Shown here one piece after another: positions 17,456 to 26,957 of a DNA stretch of 64,000 nt (position 1 is the stretch's first letter; each line of letters opens with the position of its first letter). Made by a program: the position numbers and the translations under genes. The notes beneath the pieces were generated by a model, which searched no databases, was not told the DNA's origin, and was given only the letters and a program-made list of their open reading frames with translations. Source of the stretch: Fodinibius halophilus (GTDB taxonomy: Bacteria; Bacteroidota; Rhodothermia; Balneolales; Balneolaceae). The stretch lies in assembly GCF_011059105.1 (NCBI RefSeq), contig NZ_JAALLS010000004.1:62001-126000 (forward strand), given 5' to 3'.

Positions 17456-18235
17456 ATGTTGATTACTTTCCTGTTTGCCTTCTTGTTACTCAACCCTGCC
17501 ACAAATGATCATGATACCAATGTTTGGGGTACCAATGGTCACCGTATTGTGGGAGATATTGCCGCTGATTATTTAAGTCCGGATGCTCGCAAAGCGGTAG
17601 ACCGTGTACTGGGCCCTACCTCCATGGCTATTGCCAGCACCTGGATGGATCGCATTAAATCTGACCCCGCTTACGATCACACGCACAGCTGGCACTGGGT
17701 TACCATTCCCGATGGGATGACATACGAAGAGACGGAAAAAAATCCTGATGGAGATCTGATCAATACTATTCGTACTATTGTTCGGGAATTAAAAAGTGGT
17801 GCCCTTAACAAGCAAGAGGAACAGGAAAACCTTAAAATGCTTATCCACTTAATTGGGGATATTCACCAACCCCTGCATGTAGGCACCGGCAAAGATCGCG
17901 GTGGCAATGCCACGGAGGTTGAGTGGTTTTATGAGGAATCGAATCTGCACCGCGTTTGGGATTCGGAGATGATCAAAGATCGCAAATTGAGCTATACTGA
18001 GTTTTCTACGGCTATCAATCATCCTACTGATGAGCAGTTAAAAGAATGGCAAGATTCTGGTGTTTTGGACTGGGCAAAAGAATCTATGGCGCTTCGCGAG
18101 CAGGTATATGATCTGCCTGAGGACCACCAAATTGGTTATGAATACCAATATGAAAATTATGATCTTCTCAACAGGCAACTTCTTAAAGCCGGGGTACGCC
18201 TTGCCGGCGTACTCAATGAGATCTATGGTGATTAA
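17456..18235 (+). CDS. S1/P1-type zinc nuclease
   Basis: This 259-residue secreted nuclease should cut single-stranded DNA/RNA and 3' nucleotides using three zinc ions. After a signal peptide (1-14) the family ligands are all visible: W24 (mature N-terminal region WGTNGHRI), H29, D65, H80 (HSWHW), H131, D135, H141 (HLIGDIHQPLH) and H165, D169 (LHRVWD). Spacings of +4 and +10 match P1 nuclease. Start is ATG 17456. No partner gene; the following 694 bp hold only repeats. Confidence 0.93.
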   Translation: MLITFLFAFLLLNPATNDHDTNVWGTNGHRIVGDIAADYLSPDARKAVDRVLGPTSMAIASTWMDRIKSDPAYDHTHSWHWVTIPDGMTYEETEKNPDGDLINTIRTIVRELKSGALNKQEEQENLKMLIHLIGDIHQPLHVGTGKDRGGNATEVEWFYEESNLHRVWDSEMIKDRKLSYTEFSTAINHPTDEQLKEWQDSGVLDWAKESMALREQVYDLPEDHQIGYEYQYENYDLLNRQLLKAGVRLAGVLNEIYGD

Positions 18236-18364
18236 TATCTCTTTGTATTGTAACCTTGCCTGCCAACGGCTGTAATGCTGTTACCAACTCAACGTTCTCA
18301 AAATGAAGTCTCCCTCCATGCTTGCAGGGAGGGAACAAGGGTGGGTCAGCCCAGCACGAGCGGA

Positions 18365-18397
18365 ACGACACGGCAATCTCCCTGAATAAACTGGTTG
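18365..18397 (+). repeat. 33-bp dispersed repeat, copy 1
   Basis: ACGACACGGCAATCTCCCTG followed by AATAAACTGGTTG; one base differs from 18708-18740 (ACGACACGG against ACGACGCGG). Flanks differ between the copies. Confidence 0.75.
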
Positions 18398-18707
18398 ATG
18401 TATAAGGGATTCTCTTTAGGAGATCCTGAAATAAATTCAGGATGACAAGAGTTTTTATAAAAAGGAAAAGAATAGATATTCTCGGACATCCTCCGCCACT
18501 ACGTTAAAACTTCGAGGCGCATAGCTGCACCTTCTTCGGTTTCCTTCAACAGCCCCATCACTAGTAGTGCCACAAGGAGGAATTTTTCTTGCCCTTTAGA
18601 TCCTACGCGAACCTCTTAAGGGAGATCCCTCGGCTACGCTTGGGATGGCATTGCTTTTGTCTTTTAATCAACGGCTGTCATTGCGAGGAGTACCGTGGGT
18701 TCGCGGG

Positions 18708-18740
18708 ACGACGCGGCAATCTCCCTGAATAAACTGGTTG
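18708..18740 (+). repeat. 33-bp dispersed repeat, copy 2
   Basis: One mismatch to 18365-18397. Preceded by GTCATTGCGAGGAGTACC, giving the ATTGCGAGGA...GCGGCAATCTC half-palindromic layout of common extragenic repeats. Confidence 0.75.
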
Positions 18741-18795
18741 GGGTGTGAAGACTGCCCTTTAACTTCATTCGTTGCGCTCAAGATGACTCTACCCT

Positions 18796-18818
18796 CGCGC
18801 AAGCGTCTCGCTTGTGCG
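18796..18818. repeat. REP-like palindrome, copy 1
   Basis: CGCGCAAGCG, then TCT, then CGCTTGTGCG: a near-perfect hairpin with a 3-base loop. A second copy with one base changed is at 23666-23688. Confidence 0.75.
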
Positions 18819-18929
18819 TTTATCCGTTTCCTCCACCATTGTAGCTCTGTGAAACGAGGTACTAGTAAGCACACCTCTCCCGCTTCGCGGTGCTCCCCTC
18901 AAGGGGAGATGGATTATCCCCAAAAAGTA

Positions 18930-19466
18930 CTAGCCGAACACTTGCCCCATCACCTCTTCGTGCATCTGCATCGCATCTTCGCCCCACAGGACAAAGCGTA
19001 TTAAACTTAAAGATCGCGAGGTTGATACTTCTTCCTTGACTGTTCGAAATGCAACCTCGGCCGCCTCTTCCATCGGGTAACCAAACGCTCCTGTTGAAAT
19101 AGAGGGAAATGCGACTCTTGAGATATCATGTTCTTTAGCCAGTTGCAGGGAATTACGATAACAGTTTGCCAACAGCTCCTCTTCTGGCTCATCTTTCCCA
19201 TATACCGGTCCCAGGCAATGAATGACATAATCATTCGGCAGACCATGTCCACCGGAAATAACAGCTTCACCGGGTTTGATAGGCGCCATAGAACGGGTTT
19301 CTTCTGTTAGTTTTGGTCCTGCCGCATGATGAATAGCCCCAGCTACACCTCCACCGGTGCGAAGCTGGGCATTAGCCGCATTAACCACTGCTTCGATATC
19401 AGATTGACTGGCGATATCTCCTCGCTTAAGTTCGATTGTCACATCATTGAGTGTAACGGTATCCAT
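18930..19466 (-). CDS. Macrodomain protein (ADP-ribose derivative hydrolase)
   Basis: This 178-residue single macrodomain probably removes acetyl from O-acetyl-ADP-ribose or mono-ADP-ribose from proteins or nucleic acids. The fold is marked by IELKRGDIASQSDIEAVVNA (11-30), the binding loop AQLRTGGGVAGAIHHAAG (33-50), YVIHCLGPVYG and AFPSISTGAFGYPMEEAA, as in the MacroD/YmdB group. It is full length for the family. Start ATG 19466. It stands alone, between a repeat-rich stretch and the clpB upstream region. Confidence 0.92.
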   Translation of the reverse strand: MDTVTLNDVTIELKRGDIASQSDIEAVVNAANAQLRTGGGVAGAIHHAAGPKLTEETRSMAPIKPGEAVISGGHGLPNDYVIHCLGPVYGKDEPEEELLANCYRNSLQLAKEHDISRVAFPSISTGAFGYPMEEAAEVAFRTVKEEVSTSRSLSLIRFVLWGEDAMQMHEEVMGQVFG

Positions 19467-19932
19467 ATCTCCCCAAGATTTATTAGCATTACATAGAACG
19501 TAATATCCCAGACGCTTTCATTCAATCCAAAAATGGTATCTCTGTTTCAAATGATAAGAGTCCACCATCTTCCTTTTCGGTTGAATCTTCAGCTGTAATG
19601 AGACGCCTATTCCACAAAATAGCCATCCCATATGCTTCTCATTTTGACCCTCTTTCTCTATTCATCTTCTCCTGTTAAAGTGTTCTAATTCTCTGTTTTT
19701 ATGTGATTTTGTCAATAAAACATCCCCGGATATCGCCTTAGAATCTGTCAAAGATACTTATTTCGGTTTGATGTTGGCAGAAAGCTGTTATTTTTCTGAT
19801 GAAAAGGCAATAGCTTCCAACTTTAATACCATAAGAGTCTGTAATTTAGACATAAATGCAAGTGCGGTATGGTATTAGCACATATTATAGTGAAAGGATA
19901 AAAAGAAAATTTTTAAATAGATCTACTCCATT
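19467..19932. other. Intergenic region upstream of clpB, no gene seen
   Basis: This region between the divergent macrodomain and clpB genes must hold the clpB promoter. No CIRCE element, sigma54 site with correct GG-GC spacing, or hairpin of note was found. AAAGGA about 30 bases before the clpB ATG is too distant to be a good ribosome site. Confidence 0.5.
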
Positions 19933-22566
19933 ATGAATTTGGATAAACTTACACTTAAAGCACAAGAGGCTGTCAAAGATGCGGTTGATCTGGCTTCTGA
20001 GAATAACCACCAAGCAGTTGATCCATCGCATATTTTGTTAGCCTTGTTATCAGATTCTGATAATGTGGTAAATACCGTACTAAACAAGGTTGGCGTACGA
20101 CTGCCACAGCTTAAAAATGAATTACAAAGTCGGGTAGATAAGCTACCGGTTGTCAAAGGCGCCTCTGTTTCGGGTCAATATTTGTCAAATGATTCCAAGG
20201 GACTTTTTGATGAGGCACAAAAGTCGGCCGACGAACTTGGTGATGAATATATCAGTTCGGAACATGTACTCATTGGTATGCTGGAAACCAGCAATAAGGC
20301 CGGCAGCCTGTTAAAAGAACACGGCGTTAAGAAACAAGATGTCTTAAAAATATTGCAGGATGTTCGCGGCTCTCAAAAAGTGGACGACCCTAATGCCGAA
20401 AGCCGCTATAATGCACTGGATAAATATGGCCGAGACCTGAATGAAGAAGCCGAGAAGAATAAGCTAGATCCAGTTATTGGGCGTGATCATGAGATTCGCC
20501 GCGTAATGCAGATTCTCTCGCGCCGTACCAAAAACAACCCAGTACTGATTGGAGAACCCGGCGTTGGTAAAACAGCTATTGCCGAAGGCCTCGCCCTGCG
20601 GATTACCAAAGGCGATGTGCCGGAAAGCTTGAAGACAAAACGCATTGTTGCCCTCGATATGGGGGCCCTGATGGCCGGTACCAAGTTCCGGGGAGAATTC
20701 GAAGAACGTCTTAAAGCGATTGTCAATGAGATTACCGATTCGGCCGGTGAAACCATTCTCTTTATTGATGAGATCCATACCCTCGTAGGAGCCGGTGCTG
20801 CCGAGGGGGCCGTAGATGCTGCCAATATCCTTAAACCATCGCTGGCACGCGGAGAACTGCATGCTATCGGTGCTACTACCCTCGATGAATACCGTAAACA
20901 TATCGAAAAGGACCGTGCGCTGGAACGTCGTATGCAGAAGGTACTCATTGAAGAACCCTCGGTTGAAGATACGGTTTCCATCCTGCGAGGACTCCAAGAA
21001 CGCTATGAGCTGCACCATGGGGTCAAAATCCGTGACGAAGCTCTTGTAGCCGCTGCAGAGCTCTCGCATCGGTATATCAGCGAGCGTTTCTTGCCCGATA
21101 AAGCGATCGACCTTATTGACGAATCGGCCTCGCGACTGCGGCTGGAGATCGATTCCATGCCGGAAGAGCTTGACCAGGTAGAACGACAGATTCGTCAGCT
21201 CGAAATCGAACGCGAGGGCTTAAAACGCGGTGACAATGAAGAAAAGATTGAAAATATTGAAAAAGAGCTGGCCGACCTCGAAGAGGAACGTTCGACCATG
21301 CGCAATCAGTGGGATACTGAACGCGATCTCATCAAGAAAACGCGGGACCTGAAGAAAGCTATTGAAACAGCCCGCAACCAGGCTGAAAAAGCTGAGCGGG
21401 AAGGGCAGTATGAAAAGGTGGCCGAACTGCGCTATGGCACCATCAATCAGCTAGAAACAGACCTTGAGGAAACCAAGGAACAACTGGAAGAGGTGCAAGA
21501 AGGCCGCGCCATGCTCAAAGAAGAAGTGGAGTATGAAGATATCGCCGATATCGTATCACGGTGGACCGGCATCCCGGTAACAAAGATGCTGGAAAGTGAG
21601 CGCGAAAAATTAGTTCACCTGGAAGATGAACTCCATAAACGCGTAGTAGGACAAGATCCTGCTATTGAAACAGTATCCAATGCGGTACGTCGTTCGCGCG
21701 CCGGCCTGCAAGATGCCCAGCGCCCCATCGGCTCGTTCTTCTTCCTTGGTTCAACCGGTGTGGGTAAAACCGAGCTGGCCCGCTCGTTGGCCGACTTCCT
21801 CTTTAATGATGAGGATGCGATGGTCCGTATCGATATGAGTGAATATATGGAGCGCCACAGCGTAAGCCGACTGGTGGGAGCGCCTCCTGGCTATGTAGGC
21901 TACGACGAAGGCGGTCAGCTTACAGAAGCGGTACGCCGCAAGCCGTACTCCGTAATCTTGCTGGATGAGATCGAAAAAGCACATGCCGATGTATTCAACA
22001 TGTTGCTACAGGTTCTTGATGAAGGTCGACTAACTGATAACAAAGGCGTTACCGTCGACTTTACTAATACGATCATCATCATGACCAGCAATATCGGATC
22101 GCATCTAATATCAGATAAGATTGAAGAAACCGGTGGGGAGTTTACTGATGAAGTTTATAATAAGCTTCAAAATAAGCTGATGGATCAGCTTAAGAAGGAG
22201 ATCCGTCCGGAGTTTCTCAATCGTGTGGATGATATCATCGTTTTCCATCCGCTCGAGCAAGAACATATCCGTGATATCGTAGACATACAGCTAAAACGGG
22301 TTCACAAGATGCTCGAGAAGAAAGATATCAAGCTGTCGGTATCCGACCCTGTAAAAGATTGGTTGGCCGAACGCGGTTACGATCCGGTCTACGGTGCTCG
22401 TCCGCTGAAGCGTCTGATCCAAACGAAGATCATTGATCAGCTTGCAACAGAGCTCATTAAACGTCCAGAAGAAGGCGAAACACAGTTTGAGGCGACCATC
22501 AGTGATGATGGCGAACGCATTGAATTTGCTGAAATCTATGAAGACGCCGAGGCCTGGGCTGAGTAA
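19933..22566 (+). CDS. clpB: ATP-dependent disaggregase ClpB
   Basis: This Hsp100 hexamer rescues proteins from aggregates with DnaK/DnaJ. Its 877 residues show the N-domain (1-150), NBD1 with Walker A GEPGVGKT (207-214), the long coiled-coil M-domain (about 410-530, rich in E/K/R heptads), and NBD2 with GSTGVGKT (606-613), the pore loop GYVGYDEGG and the sensor GARPLKR near the C-terminus. There is no ClpP-binding IGL loop, consistent with ClpB. Start ATG 19933 ([14 protein letters not shown]). With hsp20, htrA and cbpA nearby it completes a heat-stress set within 15 kb, though on separate transcripts. Confidence 0.97.
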   Translation: MNLDKLTLKAQEAVKDAVDLASENNHQAVDPSHILLALLSDSDNVVNTVLNKVGVRLPQLKNELQSRVDKLPVVKGASVSGQYLSNDSKGLFDEAQKSADELGDEYISSEHVLIGMLETSNKAGSLLKEHGVKKQDVLKILQDVRGSQKVDDPNAESRYNALDKYGRDLNEEAEKNKLDPVIGRDHEIRRVMQILSRRTKNNPVLIGEPGVGKTAIAEGLALRITKGDVPESLKTKRIVALDMGALMAGTKFRGEFEERLKAIVNEITDSAGETILFIDEIHTLVGAGAAEGAVDAANILKPSLARGELHAIGATTLDEYRKHIEKDRALERRMQKVLIEEPSVEDTVSILRGLQERYELHHGVKIRDEALVAAAELSHRYISERFLPDKAIDLIDESASRLRLEIDSMPEELDQVERQIRQLEIEREGLKRGDNEEKIENIEKELADLEEERSTMRNQWDTERDLIKKTRDLKKAIETARNQAEKAEREGQYEKVAELRYGTINQLETDLEETKEQLEEVQEGRAMLKEEVEYEDIADIVSRWTGIPVTKMLESEREKLVHLEDELHKRVVGQDPAIETVSNAVRRSRAGLQDAQRPIGSFFFLGSTGVGKTELARSLADFLFNDEDAMVRIDMSEYMERHSVSRLVGAPPGYVGYDEGGQLTEAVRRKPYSVILLDEIEKAHADVFNMLLQVLDEGRLTDNKGVTVDFTNTIIIMTSNIGSHLISDKIEETGGEFTDEVYNKLQNKLMDQLKKEIRPEFLNRVDDIIVFHPLEQEHIRDIVDIQLKRVHKMLEKKDIKLSVSDPVKDWLAERGYDPVYGARPLKRLIQTKIIDQLATELIKRPEEGETQFEATISDDGERIEFAEIYEDAEAWAE

Positions 22567-22682
22567 GACCGGTTTACAGTGAGCAGTAGGCAGTATTCAG
22601 ATTAACAGCTAACGACCGGTTATTTAGCTGGATGTTGATTTCGCTCATTACCTACTCCAATGACTTTCACTGCTTCTATCTA

Positions 22683-22705
22683 CTCCCGTATCTCTGCTAC
22701 GGGAG
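22683..22705. other. Hairpin downstream of clpB
   Basis: CTCCCGTA (22683-22690) pairs with TACGGGAG (22698-22705) around 7 bases. No T-run follows; a possible transcript end or mRNA 3' structure, 117 bp past the clpB stop and 76 bp from the convergent gene. Confidence 0.5.
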
Positions 22706-22780
22706 AGGTAGGAGCTTTCCTCATTCTGGTACAAATCACAGGAATGAAGAATAGATTTTGGAAAGAATTATCTACTAACT

Positions 22781-23533
22781 TTAGCTATTCCCAAAATCTA
22801 TAGTTAATTGTTCAACCGGAACCTGGTTTATGGTCAATATTAAACCATATTTGCCTCGAAGCTGTGATTGCAACTGAGTAATACCGCTGTTTAAATCTAA
22901 TTTGAACCGATATAATTGGTCTCCATGCTTGTCCTTTAATTTCACAAGTTTATTCGTTTGCTCGCTTAGCGCTTTTGCAAATCTTGGAAGCGTTGCCTGC
23001 ACATCCCATTGCCCATTTTTCATTTCACTTTTAAACTCTACCTTCTCTTTAGGTTGATTTGTGGCTGCCTGTTCAAGTTTTTCAGCAGCATCAACAGACA
23101 AAGCATATTGTTTCTGCTTAATACTATCTCGATGAATATTATAGTTAAAATAATTTTGCATACGTGATAGAACCGAATCTCGAGCTGACTCAAAATCAGT
23201 GCTTTCTTTCCAGCGAATTTCGACCTTATAATTCTGCCGGGTATGGGGATTATCCAGCACTTTAATGGGATTATTGACATACAGTTCATCCAATATATAA
23301 TTTAAGTCACCGTAACGCTGAAAGAACATAGGACCGGTGGCTTTCCCCTGAACAGCGTTACCAACGTTACTAAATTTTGCCTGAAAGTCGGCCCCATCCA
23401 TTACAAAAAGTACAGAATCTTGCAAACCAACAGCTTTTGTGGCGACTTCTTGCTTTGTATTCTCATTTTCTTGTGCCCACCCAATAGCCAAAAGAAGAAG
23501 AGAAATCAGAAATGTATTTTTAAAAAACTGCAT
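22781..23533 (-). CDS. Secreted protein of unknown function
   Basis: This 250-residue protein has a clear signal peptide (MQFFKNTFLISLLLLAIGWA, cut near 20). The mature part is soluble and charged, with 'VLFVMDGADFQAKF', a predicted amphipathic middle and 'ALSEQTNKLVKLKDKHGDQL', but no Cys pair and no catalytic pattern I recognise. It is probably periplasmic. Convergent with clpB; the amidase with T9SS tail lies upstream, 197 bp away, with a REP-like palindrome between. Confidence 0.7.
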   Translation of the reverse strand: MQFFKNTFLISLLLLAIGWAQENENTKQEVATKAVGLQDSVLFVMDGADFQAKFSNVGNAVQGKATGPMFFQRYGDLNYILDELYVNNPIKVLDNPHTRQNYKVEIRWKESTDFESARDSVLSRMQNYFNYNIHRDSIKQKQYALSVDAAEKLEQAATNQPKEKVEFKSEMKNGQWDVQATLPRFAKALSEQTNKLVKLKDKHGDQLYRFKLDLNSGITQLQSQLRGKYGLILTINQVPVEQLTIDFGNS

Positions 23534-23665
23534 GATAAATAGATATAGTATATAACTTAGATGATAGTTTATGCCAGCTACAGTAAAACGAAATAATTTT
23601 CCTTCAAAAAATATTTATAGAAAGTAAGAATTAATAAAAAAACTCTTCTCACCAACTACTATCAT

Positions 23666-23688
23666 CGCGCAAGCATCTCGCTTGTGCG
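23666..23688. repeat. REP-like palindrome, copy 2
   Basis: CGCGCAAGCA, TCT, CGCTTGTGCG; one base different from 18796-18818, 4.9 kb away. Lies between two minus-strand genes. Confidence 0.75.
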
Positions 23689-23730
23689 ATATCCCCCAAT
23701 ATAGACAAACACAATGGTTACAAACGCCGA

Positions 23731-25215
23731 TTACTTTACCAGAACCATTTTTTGAACTGTTGATTGGTCCTCGAATTCAATCCGGCAAAAATAGATGCCA
23801 GAGGCATAGTCCGACGCATTCCACGGAACCTCGTGTGGCCCTGCTGAATATACTCTGCGTGCAATTTCTTCCACGAACTGTCCCATTGTGTTCCATACCG
23901 TAAGACGTACAATGCCGGCTTCAGCAAGGGAAAAGGTGATGTTTGTTGTCTCCCTAAAAGGGTTGGGATAATTACGTACAGAATCTACAGCAACAATAGG
24001 TTCAGAGGACTCCTCAATTAATCCTTTTACCCTGTTTCGTATTTGGGGCAACTGGGTATATAGATTCTCTCCCGGGCACAAGGTACTGCACCCATCGCGA
24101 TGTCCGCTTATGGTTTTTAAGTTTAGCTGACTTGAACTATGATACTCACTAGCCAGTGGATCAATTTCTTTCTCATCAGACTTCCAAGCCAACAATTCAG
24201 AAAGTGATTCTTTTGCCTCTTCAGATGGATTTACTTCTTCAAAATTGCCCATCATACAAACACCCATAGTATTGGAATTTGTCCCGCAGAAATGGGCGCC
24301 CTGCACTTCATCATCGCCGTTGATCCAACCTCGTCCCTGGTACACTACTCCATTGGGATCCACCAGCCAGTTATAGCCAATATCGCTCCAACCATTGGTG
24401 TTCACATGATAATCCCATATCGCCCTAACTACGGCCGGCCAGTCATTCGATGAGTTTGTACCGGCGGAATGGTGTACAATTTGATGCGTAACATCGGTCA
24501 ACGGGTAGGAACCGCTGGGCTGTTGGCCATCGGGGCAATCCCACCCGGTACGACTCACATAATCGGGCATAGGGTATTGCTGCTTATTTTGTTTCCTCGG
24601 ATCGGTTCTGCGGCCAGACTTGGCCTTTGCATTTATCTCTTTCAATCGCTTGGCAGACGTAGCTCCGGGGCTGGTGAACGAAAATCGCAATGAACGCAGG
24701 TTTACCCCGGCAGAAGCCTCCCCTTTTATCGATATCCGAAATTGAATAGCAGCTGTTGACTTGGGCAAATACTGTAGTGTCCCTACTAACGTATCCGCAG
24801 TTGTAGTAAGATGTGCATCAGGGTTAATCGGTTTCCATGCAGACCACTGCTGATTATCCTTTGAATAACGAAGCTCTAACCCAACAGCTGATATACCATC
24901 CGGGGTATTAGCGAAGATCAGCTGACTGCCAACCCCTAAGAAGGGAGCCGCCTTTTCAATTGGAACAGCTATCTCATCCGACAATAGGGAAGCATCTTCA
25001 TCGGAAGTAGCAGCCTCAATACCCTTCTTCGTTTTAACTACGTTATCTGTCGCCTTTAACTGGTGAGTAGTACTAAAATTGATTGCAATATATTCTGTAT
25101 GAATTGTAGCAGAACTTTTTTGCCAATCTGATACTTTTTGTTGACCAATCAGCTGGGAGGACACCACCAGTAGAATAGTTAAAAACCCAATAACGCTCTT
25201 GAGTTTAAAATCCAT
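23731..25215 (-). CDS. PGRP-type N-acetylmuramoyl-L-alanine amidase with T9SS tail
   Basis: This 494-residue secreted peptidoglycan amidase starts with a signal peptide (1-25). An Ig-like N-terminal region (about 80-190) follows, then a PGRP/Amidase_2 domain from YVSRTGWDCP with zinc ligands in IVHHSAG (near 245) and GHRDGCSTLCPG, plus the GWSDIGYNWLVDPNG core with catalytic Tyr. The last 75 residues form a type A T9SS sorting domain (NYPNPFRETTNITF ... GQFVEEI ... GIYFCRI ... KMVLVK), so it should leave through the type IX system and be surface-attached or released. The target could be peptidoglycan of other cells, as it acts outside. Start ATG 25215. Confidence 0.92.
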   Translation of the reverse strand: MDFKLKSVIGFLTILLVVSSQLIGQQKVSDWQKSSATIHTEYIAINFSTTHQLKATDNVVKTKKGIEAATSDEDASLLSDEIAVPIEKAAPFLGVGSQLIFANTPDGISAVGLELRYSKDNQQWSAWKPINPDAHLTTTADTLVGTLQYLPKSTAAIQFRISIKGEASAGVNLRSLRFSFTSPGATSAKRLKEINAKAKSGRRTDPRKQNKQQYPMPDYVSRTGWDCPDGQQPSGSYPLTDVTHQIVHHSAGTNSSNDWPAVVRAIWDYHVNTNGWSDIGYNWLVDPNGVVYQGRGWINGDDEVQGAHFCGTNSNTMGVCMMGNFEEVNPSEEAKESLSELLAWKSDEKEIDPLASEYHSSSQLNLKTISGHRDGCSTLCPGENLYTQLPQIRNRVKGLIEESSEPIVAVDSVRNYPNPFRETTNITFSLAEAGIVRLTVWNTMGQFVEEIARRVYSAGPHEVPWNASDYASGIYFCRIEFEDQSTVQKMVLVK

Positions 25216-25343
25216 ATTAAATTCAGTTTAGGGTATAATTAGACCATTGGTAACTGAATAAATATTAAGTGCATATCCAAATGAATGTTTCGAACTATCT
25301 TATGGCAGCTCAAGTATATGCTGGATTTCAGGAGCTATCCCAT

Positions 25344-25748
25344 TTAGAACAAGCCAATAATAAGACCGGCAATTCCAAATCCTACGAGATGGTATCCACC
25401 GTCAATGGCAAACAATTTTAACGACATATCATTATACAGACCGTTTACTCCTACTGTTGTGAGCACAAAGCCTGCTCCCGCCGAAAGCCCCACATACAAT
25501 CCCTGCAGTGCTGTATTGGTACCGAGGGCCGCTATAAACAGTGCCAATGAGAGGCCCACGATCAATTGCAAAATAAATGAATACAGGTAAATAACAGGAT
25601 TCGGGGGCTCCGGATGCTCATCCATTCCCTTTTCTCTCATCCACACCTTTCCCCAAAGCGGTCCATACCAAATTCCACCAATTAAAAAATAGGCCGCGCC
25701 AGCCGCTATAATCGACAACCAGTTTAATGATATAAATAACTCTCCCAT
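25344..25748 (-). CDS. DUF1761 membrane protein
   Basis: This 134-residue protein has four TM helices (8-25, 52-72, 78-100, 112-132). The family marks are WLSIIAAGAAYFLIGGIWYGP near the N-terminus and DGGYHLVGFGIAGLIIGL at the C-terminus. DUF1761 proteins have no established function. Start ATG 25748. It may be in one unit with the upstream VOC gene on the same strand, 77 bp away. Confidence 0.88.
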   Translation of the reverse strand: MGELFISLNWLSIIAAGAAYFLIGGIWYGPLWGKVWMREKGMDEHPEPPNPVIYLYSFILQLIVGLSLALFIAALGTNTALQGLYVGLSAGAGFVLTTVGVNGLYNDMSLKLFAIDGGYHLVGFGIAGLIIGLF

Positions 25749-25825
25749 CTTTCCTCCGTTTTATTATTTATAAAATATATTACACCAACGATATTATGGT
25801 TTTCACCATTTAAAGCCATACAAAA

Positions 25826-26239
25826 CTATTTTCCCCTTTCTACCAAGCTAAACCAATTGCCAAAAGGATCTTCAAATATAGCTTCTGTCCCGTAGAACTC
25901 TTCTTGTGGGGACTTTTTAAAATAAACGCCTTTACTTTTTAACTCTTCATAGGTTGCATAAATATCAGTACAGTCAAACACTCCAAAGCCAAATACTCCA
26001 TCTCTGATAAGACTCTGTAAAGCACCAGCTTGTTTTTTATCGAGGCTCATACCTACTTCTGCCTCCATGAGAATAATTTCCGGTTCAGGCTGATCCGGAG
26101 AACAGATTGTAACCCATCGGTTCCCCTCTCCCATATCAGCATCCTCTTTTAGCTCAAATCCCAGCGTATCTACATAAAAATCGATGGCCTCATCCTGGTC
26201 AAGAACATATATAGTTGCATGCGATAATCGTGAAATCAT
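25826..26239 (-). CDS. VOC-family (glyoxalase/bleomycin resistance-like) protein
   Basis: This 137-residue member of the vicinal oxygen chelate fold starts at ATG 26239 (MISRLSHATIYVLDQDEAID); 12 further residues upstream are in frame but do not belong to the fold. Paired beta-alpha-beta-beta-beta modules are visible: 'FYVDTLGFELKEDADMGEG' then 'WVTICSPDQPEPEIILM' and 'DIYATYEELKSKGVYFKKSP' then 'ATFEDPFGNWFSLVE'-like ending AIFEDPFGNWFSLVERGK. Likely metal site: H in the first strand and E in the last. Substrate unknown. It lies 85 bp downstream of an AraC-type gene on the same strand that may control it. Confidence 0.85.
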   Translation of the reverse strand: MISRLSHATIYVLDQDEAIDFYVDTLGFELKEDADMGEGNRWVTICSPDQPEPEIILMEAEVGMSLDKKQAGALQSLIRDGVFGFGVFDCTDIYATYEELKSKGVYFKKSPQEEFYGTEAIFEDPFGNWFSLVERGK

Positions 26240-26323
26240 AGTCGTTGTGTTTAGTGAATAATTAGTGATACACACTCAAATCTATATAAGCATACCAAAC
26301 TTTGCTTCTCGAAAGTTGCGGTA

Positions 26324-26740
26324 TTAATAAAACTGTTGCACAAAGCATCCGGGCACAACAGTTTTGGGATTTATTGCTCTATTATTTCTCTTTGCCCGAT
26401 ATGTTGATGGCGATTCGCCCACTCGTCTTTTGAACAAGGATGAAAATGATCCCACACTCTCAAATCCCACTTCAAAACAGACCTCGGAAACGGACATATT
26501 TTCTTCTCTCAGTAGTTCACGGGCCTTCTTTAGGCGCAAACCCGTACAATATTGATGGGGTGTTTGTCCATACGTATCCTTAAAAAGACGTAAAAAGTGA
26601 TATTTTGAAAAATGAGCCTCATCTGATATTAGGTCTAAATCTATTGACTCATCAAAATGGGTATCAATATACCGCTTGGCTGCAACGATACGTCGATAAC
26701 GATATGCTTTCGGATAATCCCGTTGGTCTTGTTCACTCAT
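26324..26740 (-). CDS. AraC-family regulator, DNA-binding domain only
   Basis: This 138-residue protein is made almost wholly of the double helix-turn-helix AraC domain: AKRYIDTHFDESIDLDLISD, HFSKYHFLRLFKDTYGQTP, then VSEVCFEVGFESVGSFSSLF and FKRRVGESPSTYR. There is no separate effector-binding domain, so the short form may act constitutively or sense through a partner. The next genes on the same strand are the VOC protein and DUF1761 protein. Such short AraC proteins commonly accompany VOC genes; control of them is inferred. Confidence 0.9.
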   Translation of the reverse strand: MSEQDQRDYPKAYRYRRIVAAKRYIDTHFDESIDLDLISDEAHFSKYHFLRLFKDTYGQTPHQYCTGLRLKKARELLREENMSVSEVCFEVGFESVGSFSSLFKRRVGESPSTYRAKRNNRAINPKTVVPGCFVQQFY

Positions 26741-26899
26741 GATTTTATGGTTGGTGATCGCCTACATCGGGTACTAAAATAGATATGTACGAAAAAACAG
26801 CATCAATTGTAAGGCTATCCGGAATAATCTACTCTCAGCGAATAGCTATATTTCTCCCCTCTTTTAGTATTTCTATTCCACCAAACCTTACTAAAATAA

Positions 26900-26927
26900 G
26901 TAGTGACACGGTGCACCGTGCCACTAC
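26900..26927. repeat. 28-bp palindrome with no loop
   Basis: GTAGTG-A-CACGGTG followed by CACCGTG-C-CACTAC: perfectly symmetric except for one A/C mismatch, with a 14-bp core CACGGTGCACCGTG and no spacer. It lies 31 bp past the M29 aminopeptidase stop; on that strand CTTATTTTAG follows, so a terminator role is possible. Confidence 0.7.
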
Positions 26928-26957
26928 CCAAGAAACTGCCTTATATTTAAATAACTA

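Larger units (their letters stand above)
18236..18929. other. Gene-free stretch rich in dispersed repeats
   Basis: No credible coding sequence. It holds two copies of a 33-bp repeat (18365-18397, 18708-18740), fragments of the ATTGCGAGGAG...CGCGGCAATCTCC type widely seen between bacterial genes, an 'aataaattcaggatgacaag' segment, and one REP-like palindrome (18796-18818). Confidence 0.7.
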
